Counted from the first letter of the stretch, positions 43,783 to 53,649 are shown. The stretch is DNA of 64,000 nucleotides from JAAZZY01 sp964612505 (GCA_964612505.1 CAZTEX010000009.1:20074-84073), one strand, 5' to 3'. Notes: generated by a model from the sequence alone, not told the origin. Numbers and translations are program-made.

Positions 43783-45252
43783 TTACACTATTTTTACAAT
43801 ATCAATAGGTGAATAGTTTTCTTTTTGTAACCATACAGCCCCTAAAAAAAATAATAAGATAAATCCCTGCATTAAAATGGCTGACGAAACAGGAACACGC
43901 AAGCAATAATCTAAAGAAGTTGGCAGCCAAAAAATAGCTTGTACTAATTTCTCTGCTAAATATCCAACTGCATACAAGCCAAAAGAAGCTAATTTAGGAA
44001 TTAAGGGATATAAGAGCAAAACACTCATAAAACCAAATAAAAGAAAACTGACAATAGCTGGAACTATTAAGTTCAATATAAAACCTATCCAATAAAATTT
44101 ATGAAAATGATGCAAGCAAATAGGGAGGGCTGCTACATGAACTGCAAGCCCCAATGCAAGCGCTTTTAAAACAGCTCCATCTATTTTTGAAATGGGTGGA
44201 AAAATCTTTTTTAAGAAAATGAAACAAGGATGAGTATAAATTAAAATAGCAAAGGTTATCATAAAGCTGAACTGAAACCCCAGATGCATGAGCATAAAAG
44301 GGTTCATAGCCAAGACAAGAATCATCGAAATGGAAAGGACATTAATGGAAGTTACGATCCTTTTTTGATATAAGCTCCAAATATACACAATCGCCACAAT
44401 CCAGGCTCTTTGAAGAGAGGGGCCATATCCTACAAATAAATAAAAGCTAGTGAGTAGTGTTGCTAAGAAGAGAAGCCTAAGATTTAAAGGGGCCCATTTC
44501 AATAAAAAGCTTAGAAAAATAGCAAGTAGTGCAAAGTGAAACCCTGAAATAGCTAGTAAGTGATTTAATCCAAAACGACTAAATGTATAAGCTAGAAAAT
44601 TATCTTGAAAATCACCAGTAGCCATCCCAACCAAAAAAGTTTGGGCATTTTTAAATGGGATATGTTGATGAATAAACTTCTTAAATTTTTCCTTCAGAAA
44701 GTAGCGTTTTTCAGCCAAGCTATAGGTATAAGGAACCTCTTTAAAACGAGCTTCCTTATCTATTTTAACTTTAAAACCATAAAAATCACTTTTTAAAAGC
44801 TCTATATCTACCCAATAATCCTTATTGGCAAGGGGCCTTTTCAACTTGCCAGGTAAATAACAGGTAAAAGGAAGGTGTCTTATGATACGGCCATTCTCAA
44901 CCTCCAGCTTTCGAACAACCCCTGTATAGACCCAATTACGACCAAAAGATCCCTGAACAAGGTTTACTTTTTGCAGGTGCAACAATGCCCGCCCTTTCAA
45001 AGACCCCTGGAAGTGAAAATTGCCGATATAGAGGAAAAGGGCTCCATAAAGAAGGAGAGTTAGAGGCAAAAAAGTGGCCCAAAAGCGTTTTTTTCCTATC
45101 AAAAACGCCCAAAAAACGCACACCCAAGCGCACCATAAACCATTTAAAAACAAAGATATAGACACCAAAAGACCACTGAGAAGCAAAAGAGAGGGGTGGG
45201 TTTGGAGAAATAAATCGGTTTTGCTCTGAAGTCTTTTAAAGATAGTTGACAT
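43783..45252 (-). CDS. comEC: ComEC/Rec2 family DNA-uptake channel protein (no lactamase domain)
   Basis: A 489-residue membrane protein with a short N-terminal OB-like region (about 75-190) and the Competence-family membrane core starting near residue 215: FSRFGLNHLLAISGFHFALLAI and GYGPSLQRAWIVAIVYI are its hallmark stretches. ComEC passes single-stranded DNA across the inner membrane. The C-terminal metallo-beta-lactamase domain found in many ComECs is absent: the protein ends right after the last membrane helix. The same short form occurs in chlamydiae to my knowledge. Follows hprK's start region with a 108 bp gap. Confidence 0.88.
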   Translation of the reverse strand: MSTIFKRLQSKTDLFLQTHPSLLLLSGLLVSISLFLNGLWCAWVCVFWAFLIGKKRFWATFLPLTLLLYGALFLYIGNFHFQGSLKGRALLHLQKVNLVQGSFGRNWVYTGVVRKLEVENGRIIRHLPFTCYLPGKLKRPLANKDYWVDIELLKSDFYGFKVKIDKEARFKEVPYTYSLAEKRYFLKEKFKKFIHQHIPFKNAQTFLVGMATGDFQDNFLAYTFSRFGLNHLLAISGFHFALLAIFLSFLLKWAPLNLRLLFLATLLTSFYLFVGYGPSLQRAWIVAIVYIWSLYQKRIVTSINVLSISMILVLAMNPFMLMHLGFQFSFMITFAILIYTHPCFIFLKKIFPPISKIDGAVLKALALGLAVHVAALPICLHHFHKFYWIGFILNLIVPAIVSFLLFGFMSVLLLYPLIPKLASFGLYAVGYLAEKLVQAIFWLPTSLDYCLRVPVSSAILMQGFILLFFLGAVWLQKENYSPIDIVKIV

Positions 45253-45307
45253 TTTAAAATTTTTATTTTATAATATTAATAGTGAGCATTTTAAATAAAG
45301 TAAAAGC

Positions 45308-46774
45308 ATGTCTTTTATAACAAGATTATTCAATACTTCTTCACCCGCTTCGCCTAACGAAAACCACTCTTATACAAAGACAGATCAAGAAGAAGATGAG
45401 TGTATTAAAAAGGCCATTGCAGCAAGCTTAAAGCAATCCCAACAAAACGCTGCGATCTCTTGCCAACCAGGTGGACTCTATAACTTGGGAAATACCTGCT
45501 GGTTAAACAGTTTAACTCAAGCCATTTTTAAAAATGGTTCTACTTATCGAGAAGCTCTACAAAGAAAAGCTTCGATGCATGTTAACCCAAGCCTACCAGA
45601 AGATCAGCAAGCAGTTCAGAACGCCTTTAAAGCTAGAGCCGAGGGCTTGTTAGAAATTATCAACGCCTCAGAAACACTTTCCGATAAAGAAAGCGGTCTT
45701 CGACTTCATAGACTTCAAAGTATTTTTACAGAAGCTTTCTGTTCCATTATGGGTATACCAGCAAGAACTCAACATGATCCTAGCGAAGGTTTTCACCTTC
45801 TTTGTATATTTCTTGATTTAGATGAATATCTTCCTAAATTTGAAATCCAAACCAATCTTCGGGCTCGTTGCACAAGCGCAAATAGCTTTACGGGAAAAGA
45901 GGATGCCACAACCATCGTGCTTGCTTCTAGAAATATAGACTCCTTGCAAGCAGCAGTAGAACACCACTTTATGAACCCAGAGTTACTTTCAGGAGAGACT
46001 TCTTATGATTTTGAGGATGGATGGGGTCATCAAGAAGCCTATAAAACAGACTATCTTACAAATAAGAGTATTCCCAAACAAATTATGATCCAAGCTCCTC
46101 GTTTTTATCAAAGAAAAGATCCTGGGATCAAGATTGGATCTTGGCAAATAACAGCTCCTCAAACGATTCTTGAAAAGAACACTGGTTTAATTGAATTTAA
46201 CGAAATGATCACCCTTCCTATCTATGATAAATATGGTCAAAAAATTCAAAAGATTGCAACGATGAAACTTGTTTCTGCAGTAGGACATAAATCCTCGACC
46301 CTAAACTCTGGACATTATGTCTCTTACAAACGAGAAGAAAATGGCAGCTACACTTGCTATAATGACACTCGCACAAAAAACATTTCTCCACTAGAAGCTC
46401 AACAAAATATTGCTAAAGATGGGTATCTAGCCGTTTATGAACTTCATTCCGTAGAAGATTATCAAGCACACCAGGCGGGTCACTCAGGCTTTAAAACCCT
46501 CTCTTCCGCGTTGCCACCTATAGAAAACCTTGATCTTGATTTAGCTCTTAGCGCCCCCCCTATCACAAATGCAGAACCCCCTCCTCCAGCTAAAACGACA
46601 ATGCCTACTGTCAGAAAAGAAGTTAGATTTGCAGCAGAAACAAAGAAAACCTCGCAAATCTCTCATATTTGCGCCCGAGCTCTTTCCAGCCAAGTCAATG
46701 GCGACAATGGTGAGGCAAAACCACAACTATCGGATCGTTTAAGTCGATATAAGCGTATTTCTAATCAATTGTGA
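45308..46774 (+). CDS. Ubiquitin-specific protease (C19/USP) like protein with N-terminal UIM
   Basis: A 488-residue eukaryotic-like protein. Residues about 28-44 (EEDECIKKAIAASLKQS) match a ubiquitin-interacting motif: acidic run, then hydrophobic-x-x-Ala and Ser at the right spacing. The Cys box GLYNLGNTCWLNSLTQAI places the catalytic Cys at 64, and the His box LNSGHYVSYKREENGS, followed by CYNDTR, lies near residue 335-352, as in USP deubiquitinases. The last 80 residues are Pro-rich and basic. There is no Sec signal, so type III secretion into the host is the likely route (inference). Cysteine, histidine and Asp/Asn positions are all kept, so it should be active. Acquisition from a eukaryote is plausible. 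Confidence 0.9.
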   Translation: MSFITRLFNTSSPASPNENHSYTKTDQEEDECIKKAIAASLKQSQQNAAISCQPGGLYNLGNTCWLNSLTQAIFKNGSTYREALQRKASMHVNPSLPEDQQAVQNAFKARAEGLLEIINASETLSDKESGLRLHRLQSIFTEAFCSIMGIPARTQHDPSEGFHLLCIFLDLDEYLPKFEIQTNLRARCTSANSFTGKEDATTIVLASRNIDSLQAAVEHHFMNPELLSGETSYDFEDGWGHQEAYKTDYLTNKSIPKQIMIQAPRFYQRKDPGIKIGSWQITAPQTILEKNTGLIEFNEMITLPIYDKYGQKIQKIATMKLVSAVGHKSSTLNSGHYVSYKREENGSYTCYNDTRTKNISPLEAQQNIAKDGYLAVYELHSVEDYQAHQAGHSGFKTLSSALPPIENLDLDLALSAPPITNAEPPPPAKTTMPTVRKEVRFAAETKKTSQISHICARALSSQVNGDNGEAKPQLSDRLSRYKRISNQL

Positions 46775-46877
46775 AATAACAGAGCCGATCTTACCCTACA
46801 GCCCTTTCAAAAGGTCTTTTTATTAAAATAATAATTCTCATACGCCAAAAATATAGCCTTTTTGTATAATGCTTCAA

Positions 46878-46907
46878 TTGACTTTAAGTATTTAATCTTT
46901 TTAATAT
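46878..46907 (+). promoter_or_regulatory. Candidate promoter of tRNA-His
   Basis: TTGACT at 46878-46883 and TAATAT at 46902-46907 are 18 bp apart, and the tRNA starts 17 bp downstream. The -35 is the same TTGACT as before tRNA-Cys. Confidence 0.45.
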
Positions 46908-46923
46908 CTTCTGCAAAGATTAT

Positions 46924-46998
46924 GGCGATCATAGCTCAGCTGGTTAGAGCGCCGGATTGTGGTTCCGGAGGCCGCGGGTTCGAGTCCCGTTGATCGCC
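46924..46998 (+). tRNA. tRNA-His (anticodon GTG)
   Basis: A 75-base cloverleaf with an eight-pair acceptor stem: the G at 46924 is the encoded G-1 pairing with C73 at 46998, a histidine tRNA feature. The anticodon stem CCGGA/TCCGG encloses TTGTGGT with GTG at 46959-46961; the T-loop is GTTCGAGTC. CCA is not encoded. Confidence 0.96.
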
Positions 46999-47123
46999 CT
47001 TGCTCTAGGTAAGACATAATCTTGTCTGCCAGCCTTTAAGCTGTTTATAAGCCAATGAAAATTTCATTTAAAAGTAATGCAAAATCGTTTATTGATTAGA
47101 GGCAGACCCCTCAAAGGATAAAC

Positions 47124-49604
47124 ATGGCTCGAAAAAAAGAATCACCCCTTGATGAAATAGAACCTTCTAACAACCATCCTGAAGTGATGGGTGTCATCTT
47201 AATAATCTTAAGCTTGCTGATTTTTTTAAGCCTTTTTAGTTTTCACCAAGGAGAACCTCAGCAAAATTGGCTGGGCCTTGTCGGTTATGGGGTCTCTTGG
47301 ACATTACTTTACTGCCTGGGAATATTAAGCTATCCCTTAAACATGCTTCTCATTTGGGTAGGCTGGAGAAAACTCAGTCATCAGCCGATTGAAAACCCTA
47401 TGAGTAAAGCAATCCATCTTTCCATTATGACCCTTTCCCTTTGCATCTTACTCAGCGCGCTTGCAGAGACTCAACCTAAACTTGCTTCCCTTTTCAGTGA
47501 ATCGATTTACTCTGAAAAAATTTTACTCAACACCCCCCTTGCCTATAAACAATCCAGGCACTATTTAGGTGGTTTTTTTAGTTATTATCTTTATGCAGAC
47601 TTGCCTGGCTTTAATCTTTTAAAGCTACTCAGCAATATCGGTGTAAGCATTGTGTTTGTCACTACTTTTGGCGTATCGTTAACTCTCTTAACACAATTCA
47701 AACCCAGCTCTTTTATAGAATGGTTTCGCAGCAAAATAGATTTTTTTTGGCATCGTAAGCAAGAGACCCCCGATACTAACGAAAGCGAACCCTCTTTTTT
47801 TAAAGAATTTTTTTCTTCGGCAATAGAACGGATCCAATCTTGGTTTTCTAAAAAAAAATCTCAAACTCTCAATTTAAGCTCTGAATCTTCACAACCCCTT
47901 TTTTTTGCTGAAAACACCAAAGTTTTAGATCAAACACCTGAACCTACCGTTCATGTTCCTTTTGGTAAAACCTCTTTATCTGAAGCTGCTTTGTCCAAAG
48001 TACAATACCAAGTCGATGAAGCAAACTCATTTATCACAACACAAAATTTAACACAGAACTTATCAAAAAGAGAAAAGGCCATTAATAAACAACGCGTTTA
48101 TAATGGGGACTACAAACATTACAAATTGCCCTCTCCAAAGCTGTTAACAAGTCCTAAGCGGGTCCATCAACCTACTTTAAAACAAGATTTAAGAAAACAA
48201 GCAGGGGTGCTTGAAGAAACGCTTCTAAGCTTTGGAATCGAAGCTAAAGTGGGAGAAATTCACTGTGGGCCTACGATTGTCTCTTTTGAAGTTCATCCAG
48301 CAACAGGGGTAAAAGTTCAAAAAATAAAAGCTTTGGAAAATGACATTGCCTTAAATCTACAAGCAAAGTCCATTCGCATCATTGCTCCTATTCCCGGCAA
48401 AGCAGTTGTCGGAATTGAAATCCCTGCACCAGAACCACAAGAAGTAAGCTTTAAAGAGGTTTTAGAAGAATATCAAAGCTCTAATCGCAACTATCATATT
48501 CCTGTCCTTATGGGACAAACAGTGACAGGTGAACATGTCATGACCGATTTAGTCCGTATGCCACACTGCATCATCGCAGGGGCTACAGGTACTGGAAAAT
48601 CAGTCTGCATTAATGCCATTGTTATGTCTATGTTGATGAATTGTAAGCCCGATGAATTGAAACTCATTTTAATCGACCCTAAAAAAGTAGAGCTGAGCCC
48701 CTACACCCACTTACCTCACATGTTAACCCCTGTTATTACTGAGCCTTCAGAAGTGACAGGAGCTTTAAAGTGGCTCGTTCAAGAAATGGAACTTCGCTAT
48801 GAAGTTTTAAAACATCTAGGACTGCGCAATATTGCCTCTTTTAACAGCCGTCAAATGAACAAAGAATTTGAAGATAGCCTCGATGTAGATGTACCTGAAA
48901 AAATGTATTATATCGTTTGCATTATTGATGAGCTTGCCGATTTAATGATGCTTGCCAGCAATGAAATTGAGGTGCCTATTGCTCGTATTGCTCAAATGGC
49001 TCGTGCAGTAGGAATCCATTTAATTTTAGCAACACAAAGACCCTCTAGAGAGGTGATCACCGGCTTAATCAAAGCAAACTTCCCAACCCGCATTTCATTT
49101 AAAGTCGCAAGCCGCGTCAATAGTCAAATTATTTTAGATGAAACCGGAGCTGAAAGTTTACTCGGCAGTGGAGACATGCTCTTTATGCCCCCAGGAGCAG
49201 CGGCTTTAATTCGTACTCAAGGTTGCTTTATCTATGATCAAGATGTTCATAAAATTGTAGAAACTATTTGTGAACAGGCCCCACCCAACTACTTGATTAA
49301 TTCTTTTGATCAAATCGATGAAATGCAAGGAGATCCCGACCTTCCAGGAATGCCCAGACGTTCTTCAAATGCAAGTCTTGACCCACTCTACGATCAAGCT
49401 GTTGATTTAGTAATGAAAACAGGAAGCATTTCTACTACCTTTGTACAACGTAAACTCAAAATTGGTTACGCAAGAGCTGCTAGCATTGTCGATCAATTAG
49501 AAGAACAAGGTCTCATTTCTGCTCAAGATGGGAGCAAACCTAGAAAACTACTAGTCTCTCCTAAAAAAGGGGACGATGAGTTTTCTTTTATTGAGGCTGA
49601 GTAG
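47124..49604 (+). CDS. ftsK: DNA translocase FtsK
   Basis: An 826-residue FtsK/SpoIIIE. N-terminal membrane helices (about residues 20-120 and 165-190), a charged linker, an alpha domain (SFGIEAKVGEIHCGPTIV), then the RecA-like motor: Walker A GATGTGKS at about 484-491, LILIDPKKVEL, IDELADLMM and LATQRPSREVITG. The C-terminal gamma winged helix (LYDQAVDLVMKTGSISTTFV, then RAASIVDQLEEQGLI) would read oriented KOPS-like DNA sites. It pumps and sorts chromosome DNA at the septum; in a bacterium without FtsZ its link to division is of special interest. Starts about 125 bp after tRNA-His. Confidence 0.96.
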   Translation: MARKKESPLDEIEPSNNHPEVMGVILIILSLLIFLSLFSFHQGEPQQNWLGLVGYGVSWTLLYCLGILSYPLNMLLIWVGWRKLSHQPIENPMSKAIHLSIMTLSLCILLSALAETQPKLASLFSESIYSEKILLNTPLAYKQSRHYLGGFFSYYLYADLPGFNLLKLLSNIGVSIVFVTTFGVSLTLLTQFKPSSFIEWFRSKIDFFWHRKQETPDTNESEPSFFKEFFSSAIERIQSWFSKKKSQTLNLSSESSQPLFFAENTKVLDQTPEPTVHVPFGKTSLSEAALSKVQYQVDEANSFITTQNLTQNLSKREKAINKQRVYNGDYKHYKLPSPKLLTSPKRVHQPTLKQDLRKQAGVLEETLLSFGIEAKVGEIHCGPTIVSFEVHPATGVKVQKIKALENDIALNLQAKSIRIIAPIPGKAVVGIEIPAPEPQEVSFKEVLEEYQSSNRNYHIPVLMGQTVTGEHVMTDLVRMPHCIIAGATGTGKSVCINAIVMSMLMNCKPDELKLILIDPKKVELSPYTHLPHMLTPVITEPSEVTGALKWLVQEMELRYEVLKHLGLRNIASFNSRQMNKEFEDSLDVDVPEKMYYIVCIIDELADLMMLASNEIEVPIARIAQMARAVGIHLILATQRPSREVITGLIKANFPTRISFKVASRVNSQIILDETGAESLLGSGDMLFMPPGAAALIRTQGCFIYDQDVHKIVETICEQAPPNYLINSFDQIDEMQGDPDLPGMPRRSSNASLDPLYDQAVDLVMKTGSISTTFVQRKLKIGYARAASIVDQLEEQGLISAQDGSKPRKLLVSPKKGDDEFSFIEAE

Positions 49605-49697
49605 TAATTTTCAAGATACGTGAAATTATATTGTATACAAATCCTTTCCAATTTTATTCTTCCGAGCTAAATTGCATTTTTAAGGAAAAGTAAAAAG

Positions 49698-50474
49698 ATG
49701 ATCGGGTTTTGCCCACTTGCTTCAGGATCCAAAGGCAACTGCATCTACTTAGGAACTAAGCATACTAAAATCCTGATTGATGCCGGTCTTAGCGCTAAAT
49801 CCATTATCCAAAAACTCTCTGAAATTGATGTAGATATTGCTGATATCGACGCTATTTTAGTAAGCCATGAACACTCAGATCATATTAGCGGTTTAAGAGG
49901 GCTCTCTTACAAAATGGGCATCCCTGTTATTGCTAACAGTGAAACAGCCAAAGGGATTGCAGAGTGTTTTAATGGTTCACCTAAATTTAAAATTTTTGCG
50001 ACGGGCGAATCTTTCGAATTTATGGATCTTGAAATCCATCCTTTTAGCATTTTACACGATACTCCAGATCCTGTTGCGTTTACCATCAAACACCAAAATC
50101 TGAAGATGGGTTTTTGTACAGATCTTGGCTTTGCAACTTCCTTAGTAGAGCAACGCCTTAAAGAATGTGATTATCTTTATATTGAAGCCAATCATCAGCC
50201 TTCGATGGTTCATGCTTGCTCTAGACCTCTTATTTATAAGCAGCGGGTTTTAGGGCGTCATGGACATCTGTCTAATGAAAATTGTGGTAAACTTCTCGCT
50301 CAGGTGTATCATTCTAAACTTAAAAAAGTATATCTTGCCCACCTTTCTCAAGAGTGTAACCATGAGAAAATCGCTTTAGAAGTGGTTCGCAATGAAATAA
50401 GAGGTAACAATGAACTTGATATTACGATTGCTTATCAAGAAAAAGTGAGCATTGCCACTCTCTTTAATAATTAA
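49698..50474 (+). CDS. MBL-fold exonuclease-like protein, WalJ/YycJ family
   Basis: A 258-residue metallo-beta-lactamase-fold protein. FCPLASGSKGNCIYLG and ILIDAGLSAKSI open the family's typical N-terminus; the metal motif is SHEHSDHISGL, with further ligands in HDTPDPVAF, CTDLG and EANHQ. YycJ-type proteins have single-strand or 5' exonuclease activity and have been linked to mismatch repair and wall regulation. ftsK immediately upstream is the same pairing as in Chlamydia as I recall. Its 3' end overlaps the E1 gene's 3' end by 11 bp. Confidence 0.88.
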   Translation: MIGFCPLASGSKGNCIYLGTKHTKILIDAGLSAKSIIQKLSEIDVDIADIDAILVSHEHSDHISGLRGLSYKMGIPVIANSETAKGIAECFNGSPKFKIFATGESFEFMDLEIHPFSILHDTPDPVAFTIKHQNLKMGFCTDLGFATSLVEQRLKECDYLYIEANHQPSMVHACSRPLIYKQRVLGRHGHLSNENCGKLLAQVYHSKLKKVYLAHLSQECNHEKIALEVVRNEIRGNNELDITIAYQEKVSIATLFNN

Positions 50475-52485
50475 TTAAATGGAGCATCGCTTTTTCAACA
50501 TCTTCTTTTTGAGGAAGCGTTGCATTTTCTAAAACTTTAGAATAGCCAACAGGAGTGTTAAGAGCGCAAACGCGTTGAATCGGAGCATCTAAATAGTCAA
50601 AGATCTCTTCGTTGACCATGGCAGAAATCTCGGCGCCAAATCCACCTTGTTTAGTGTCTTCATGAATAATCAGCAATTTCCCTGTCTTCTTGACAGAATT
50701 TAAAATAGCCTCTTTATCTAAAGGAACAATCGTACGAAGATCTATCACTTCAATCGAGTGCCCCTCTCTAGAAAGTCTTTCAGCAATTTCATGAGCCATA
50801 ACTAAACTATAACCCCAAGCCACGACAGTAATGTCATTTCCTTCAAGAGTCAATTTAGCTTTACCAAACGGTAAAAGATAGTTTTCATCGGGTTCTTTTC
50901 TAGCTGAAAAAACGCGCTGACGATACAAAAGTTTATGTTCTAGAAAGATTACAGGATTAGGGTCGCGAATCGCGGCCTTTAAAAGACCCTTGGCATCATG
51001 AGCGTTACTTGGAATGGCTACTTTTAATCCAGGGCAATGAGCCAAATAGGCTTCGATACTTTGAGAATGATAAGGGCCCCCTTGGATGTAGCCACCGTAA
51101 GGGATGCGAATCACTAAAGGTAATGTCCACTCGCCATTAGATCTCCATTGAAAACTAGCGATCTCATTCATTAACTGATTCATTCCTGTCCAAATATAGT
51201 CGCTAAATTGAATTTCTGATACGGCTGTTTGCTCTCCCCCTGCTGATAATCCTAAAGACATTCCAACAATGGAAGATTCTGCAAGAGGTGTGTTAAAGCA
51301 GCGCTCTTTCCCAAATGCTTGAGTAAGCCCTCTCGTTAAACCAAAAACTCCCCCTTTGCCCCCTGCCACATCTTGTCCAAAAATGTACATTTGAGGATTG
51401 CGTTGAAGCTCTTCATGAAGTGCATGGTTAATAGCGTCCATCATGACCACTTCTTGATCAGAGACATTGGGCTCTGTTTCCTTAATCTCATAAGGAGAAA
51501 AAACAAAATTAGTGACTGATTCGGGAGTTGGAAAAGGTAATTCTTCTGCAAGAGCTGCTTGATCTTCAACTAGCGCTTCCGTTTTGCTTTTCATTTCATT
51601 AATTTCTTCAAGAGTCACAATCTTTTTCTCAAGAAGATCTTTTTCAAATTGAAAAAGAGGATCGCTTGCTATATCTCGCTCGATCGACTCTTGGTCTCGA
51701 TATTTATTGGGATCATCACTATTACTATGAGCACCTAGCCTTGGCATTTTAGCTACGATTAAACTGGGCCCTTGATCTTGTCGTCCTTTTTGAACAGCAC
51801 TTGCCATGGCTTCTTGCATAGCTGAATAGTTGGCTCCATCTAGTTCATAAACACTCAGTCCATGATAACCTTTGGCCATTTCGACAATAGAGCCTCCAGC
51901 TGTTTGCTCTTCGATAGGAACTGAAATAGCCCAACCGTTATCCTGTATCATAAAAATCACTGGCAATTTATGGATGCAAGAAAAATTAAGAGCTTCATGG
52001 AAATCGCCTTGGGATGTTGATCCTTCACCGCCTGAAACGTAAACAACATCGTTATCCCCTTTGCGTTTCACGCCTAAAGCTCGCCCTGCAGCATGCAAAA
52101 ATTGAGATCCTACTGGGCTTGATTGGCAAACAATGCGAAGATCTCGATGAGAATAGTGATAGGGCATCATTCTTCCAGAAGATTGATGCTGACAGTCTCT
52201 GCCTAAAAAAACTCCAATAATATCTAAAAGATCACAACCTAGTGCTATTGGAAATGCTTGATCGCGATAATAAGGTAATCCCCAATCTTTTCCTGGTGTT
52301 AACTCTAAACCGGCTATTGCTCCTACAAGTTCATGACCTTTTCCAGACATGTGAAAAGCCCCACCTTTATTTTGCTTTCCAAGCTTTGCCATCTTTTGAT
52401 CTGCAAAACGAGTGAGGTAACAAATTTCTAAGGTTTTTAATGCTTTTTGGTGAGAAAGAGCAACTGGAGATTGGGCAACGATCAT
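50464..52485 (-). CDS. 2-oxoacid dehydrogenase E1 component, alpha-beta fusion (TPP-dependent)
   Basis: A 673-residue fusion of E1 alpha (about 15-330) and E1 beta (about 345-673). The alpha half shows the thiamine-diphosphate motif YVSGGEGSTSQGDFHEA with DNGWAIS, and beta shows IFGQDVAGGKGGVFG, TPLAESSIVG and PYGGYIQGGPYHSQS. It decarboxylates a 2-oxoacid and acylates E2. Pyruvate versus branched-chain substrate cannot be decided from motifs; chlamydiae carry one such fusion. No E2 or E3 gene is nearby. Confidence 0.9.
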   Translation of the reverse strand: MIVAQSPVALSHQKALKTLEICYLTRFADQKMAKLGKQNKGGAFHMSGKGHELVGAIAGLELTPGKDWGLPYYRDQAFPIALGCDLLDIIGVFLGRDCQHQSSGRMMPYHYSHRDLRIVCQSSPVGSQFLHAAGRALGVKRKGDNDVVYVSGGEGSTSQGDFHEALNFSCIHKLPVIFMIQDNGWAISVPIEEQTAGGSIVEMAKGYHGLSVYELDGANYSAMQEAMASAVQKGRQDQGPSLIVAKMPRLGAHSNSDDPNKYRDQESIERDIASDPLFQFEKDLLEKKIVTLEEINEMKSKTEALVEDQAALAEELPFPTPESVTNFVFSPYEIKETEPNVSDQEVVMMDAINHALHEELQRNPQMYIFGQDVAGGKGGVFGLTRGLTQAFGKERCFNTPLAESSIVGMSLGLSAGGEQTAVSEIQFSDYIWTGMNQLMNEIASFQWRSNGEWTLPLVIRIPYGGYIQGGPYHSQSIEAYLAHCPGLKVAIPSNAHDAKGLLKAAIRDPNPVIFLEHKLLYRQRVFSARKEPDENYLLPFGKAKLTLEGNDITVVAWGYSLVMAHEIAERLSREGHSIEVIDLRTIVPLDKEAILNSVKKTGKLLIIHEDTKQGGFGAEISAMVNEEIFDYLDAPIQRVCALNTPVGYSKVLENATLPQKEDVEKAMLHLINY

Positions 52486-53649
52486 CTAAGATTCTTCCTT
52501 ATCTTTTTTTATAATTCTTCGCGCTCTTTTTAAAAGAGAACGGTTATTTTTTTTCTCGGTTTTAGTATCATCTCCTTTAATTAGTCGCTTCAAAAAGCTT
52601 CTCTTCTTTGGAGAAGGTTGATCTTTAACAAGTCTTCGAGGTTTACCCGATACTTTAGGTTCAGGTTCTTCAATTTTTTCGACAGGAGGGGGGGTATTAA
52701 TCAATCGTTTAGGAAGCGTCTGCTCTTTTTCTGTCAAACGTTTAGAAAGAGTTTTATCTGTCTCAACTGCTGAAACTTTTTTCGAAAGATCGCTGAGCGA
52801 AGAAAGTTTTTTAGAAATCGCTTCTAAACTCACAATGCTCTCCGCCTTTGGGGTACTCTTCAATTTTGCTCTAATCTCTTCATCACTATCAAATTTAGAA
52901 GAGAACGTAATGGTAGTAGCGTTACTAATTTCAGGTGAATATAAAAACAAGCGCATTCCTGCGGGAACTTTCATAAAAAAGTCTTGCGTAAACTGAGGCT
53001 CGATTTCCACTCTAGCAACTTGCTTAGGAGGTCTTCCTCGTTTTGGCCTTGGGTTTAAGGCTTCGTTTGAATAGTAGATTTTAGCACGTGTTTCTAAAAC
53101 GTTTCTTGCAGTAGCCACATCTTTAGCCACTTTTTCATTGAATAAATTTTGTTTCACTTTTTCAACTAAAGAAGGGGCCAAATCAAGGTCTTCTTCAAAA
53201 ACAAAATTAAACTCATTAGCTCTGAGCCATTCAATGATGCGCACTCTAGAACGTTCTTGGTAGTATTGCTGCCATTTTTCTAACTCGACATCATGATCGT
53301 AAATAAATTCTAAGAAATTTTCACGAGCCTCTTTAGATTGAATAATGTCAGAGAGCTTTTCTTTTATATCAATGTCATAAATCTTTTCATTGATAAAGCC
53401 TTCCATGATTTTCTTTGTCTCGTAAAAAGTCAATTTGGGAACTAAAAAGAAACGCTCTGGATCTAACGTTTTTTCCATGTTTTCTAAATCTTCTTGAGAA
53501 CGGTCTAAATCAACATAAATGATGAAGCCTTCTTGCTTATCAAGATAAAAATCACGTTCATCATCTGATTTTGAAAAAGCATCCATGAGGCGATGATAAC
53601 GTAGAATAAGTGGATTTTGGGGTTGAAGAAGATTGTTTGCTTTAGTCAT
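52486..53649 (-). CDS. UPF0158 family protein with C-terminal AT-hook and basic tail
   Basis: A protein of 387 residues from the start at 53649 (MTKANNLL; AAGG seven bases upstream); a longer frame to 53703 is unlikely. Residues about 20-180 are the UPF0158 domain (ISEELIFAFE-like helices, here RDFYLDKQEGFIIYVDLD). After it comes PKRGRPPKQ, a classical AT-hook for the DNA minor groove, then a Ser/Lys-rich, very basic 150-residue tail ending KRARRIIKKDK. Chlamydial homologues are much shorter, to my knowledge, so the tail is an addition. It precedes dapF, clpP and glyA in conserved order. A DNA- or RNA-associated role is inferred. Confidence 0.8.
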   Translation of the reverse strand: MTKANNLLQPQNPLILRYHRLMDAFSKSDDERDFYLDKQEGFIIYVDLDRSQEDLENMEKTLDPERFFLVPKLTFYETKKIMEGFINEKIYDIDIKEKLSDIIQSKEARENFLEFIYDHDVELEKWQQYYQERSRVRIIEWLRANEFNFVFEEDLDLAPSLVEKVKQNLFNEKVAKDVATARNVLETRAKIYYSNEALNPRPKRGRPPKQVARVEIEPQFTQDFFMKVPAGMRLFLYSPEISNATTITFSSKFDSDEEIRAKLKSTPKAESIVSLEAISKKLSSLSDLSKKVSAVETDKTLSKRLTEKEQTLPKRLINTPPPVEKIEEPEPKVSGKPRRLVKDQPSPKKRSFLKRLIKGDDTKTEKKNNRSLLKRARRIIKKDKEES

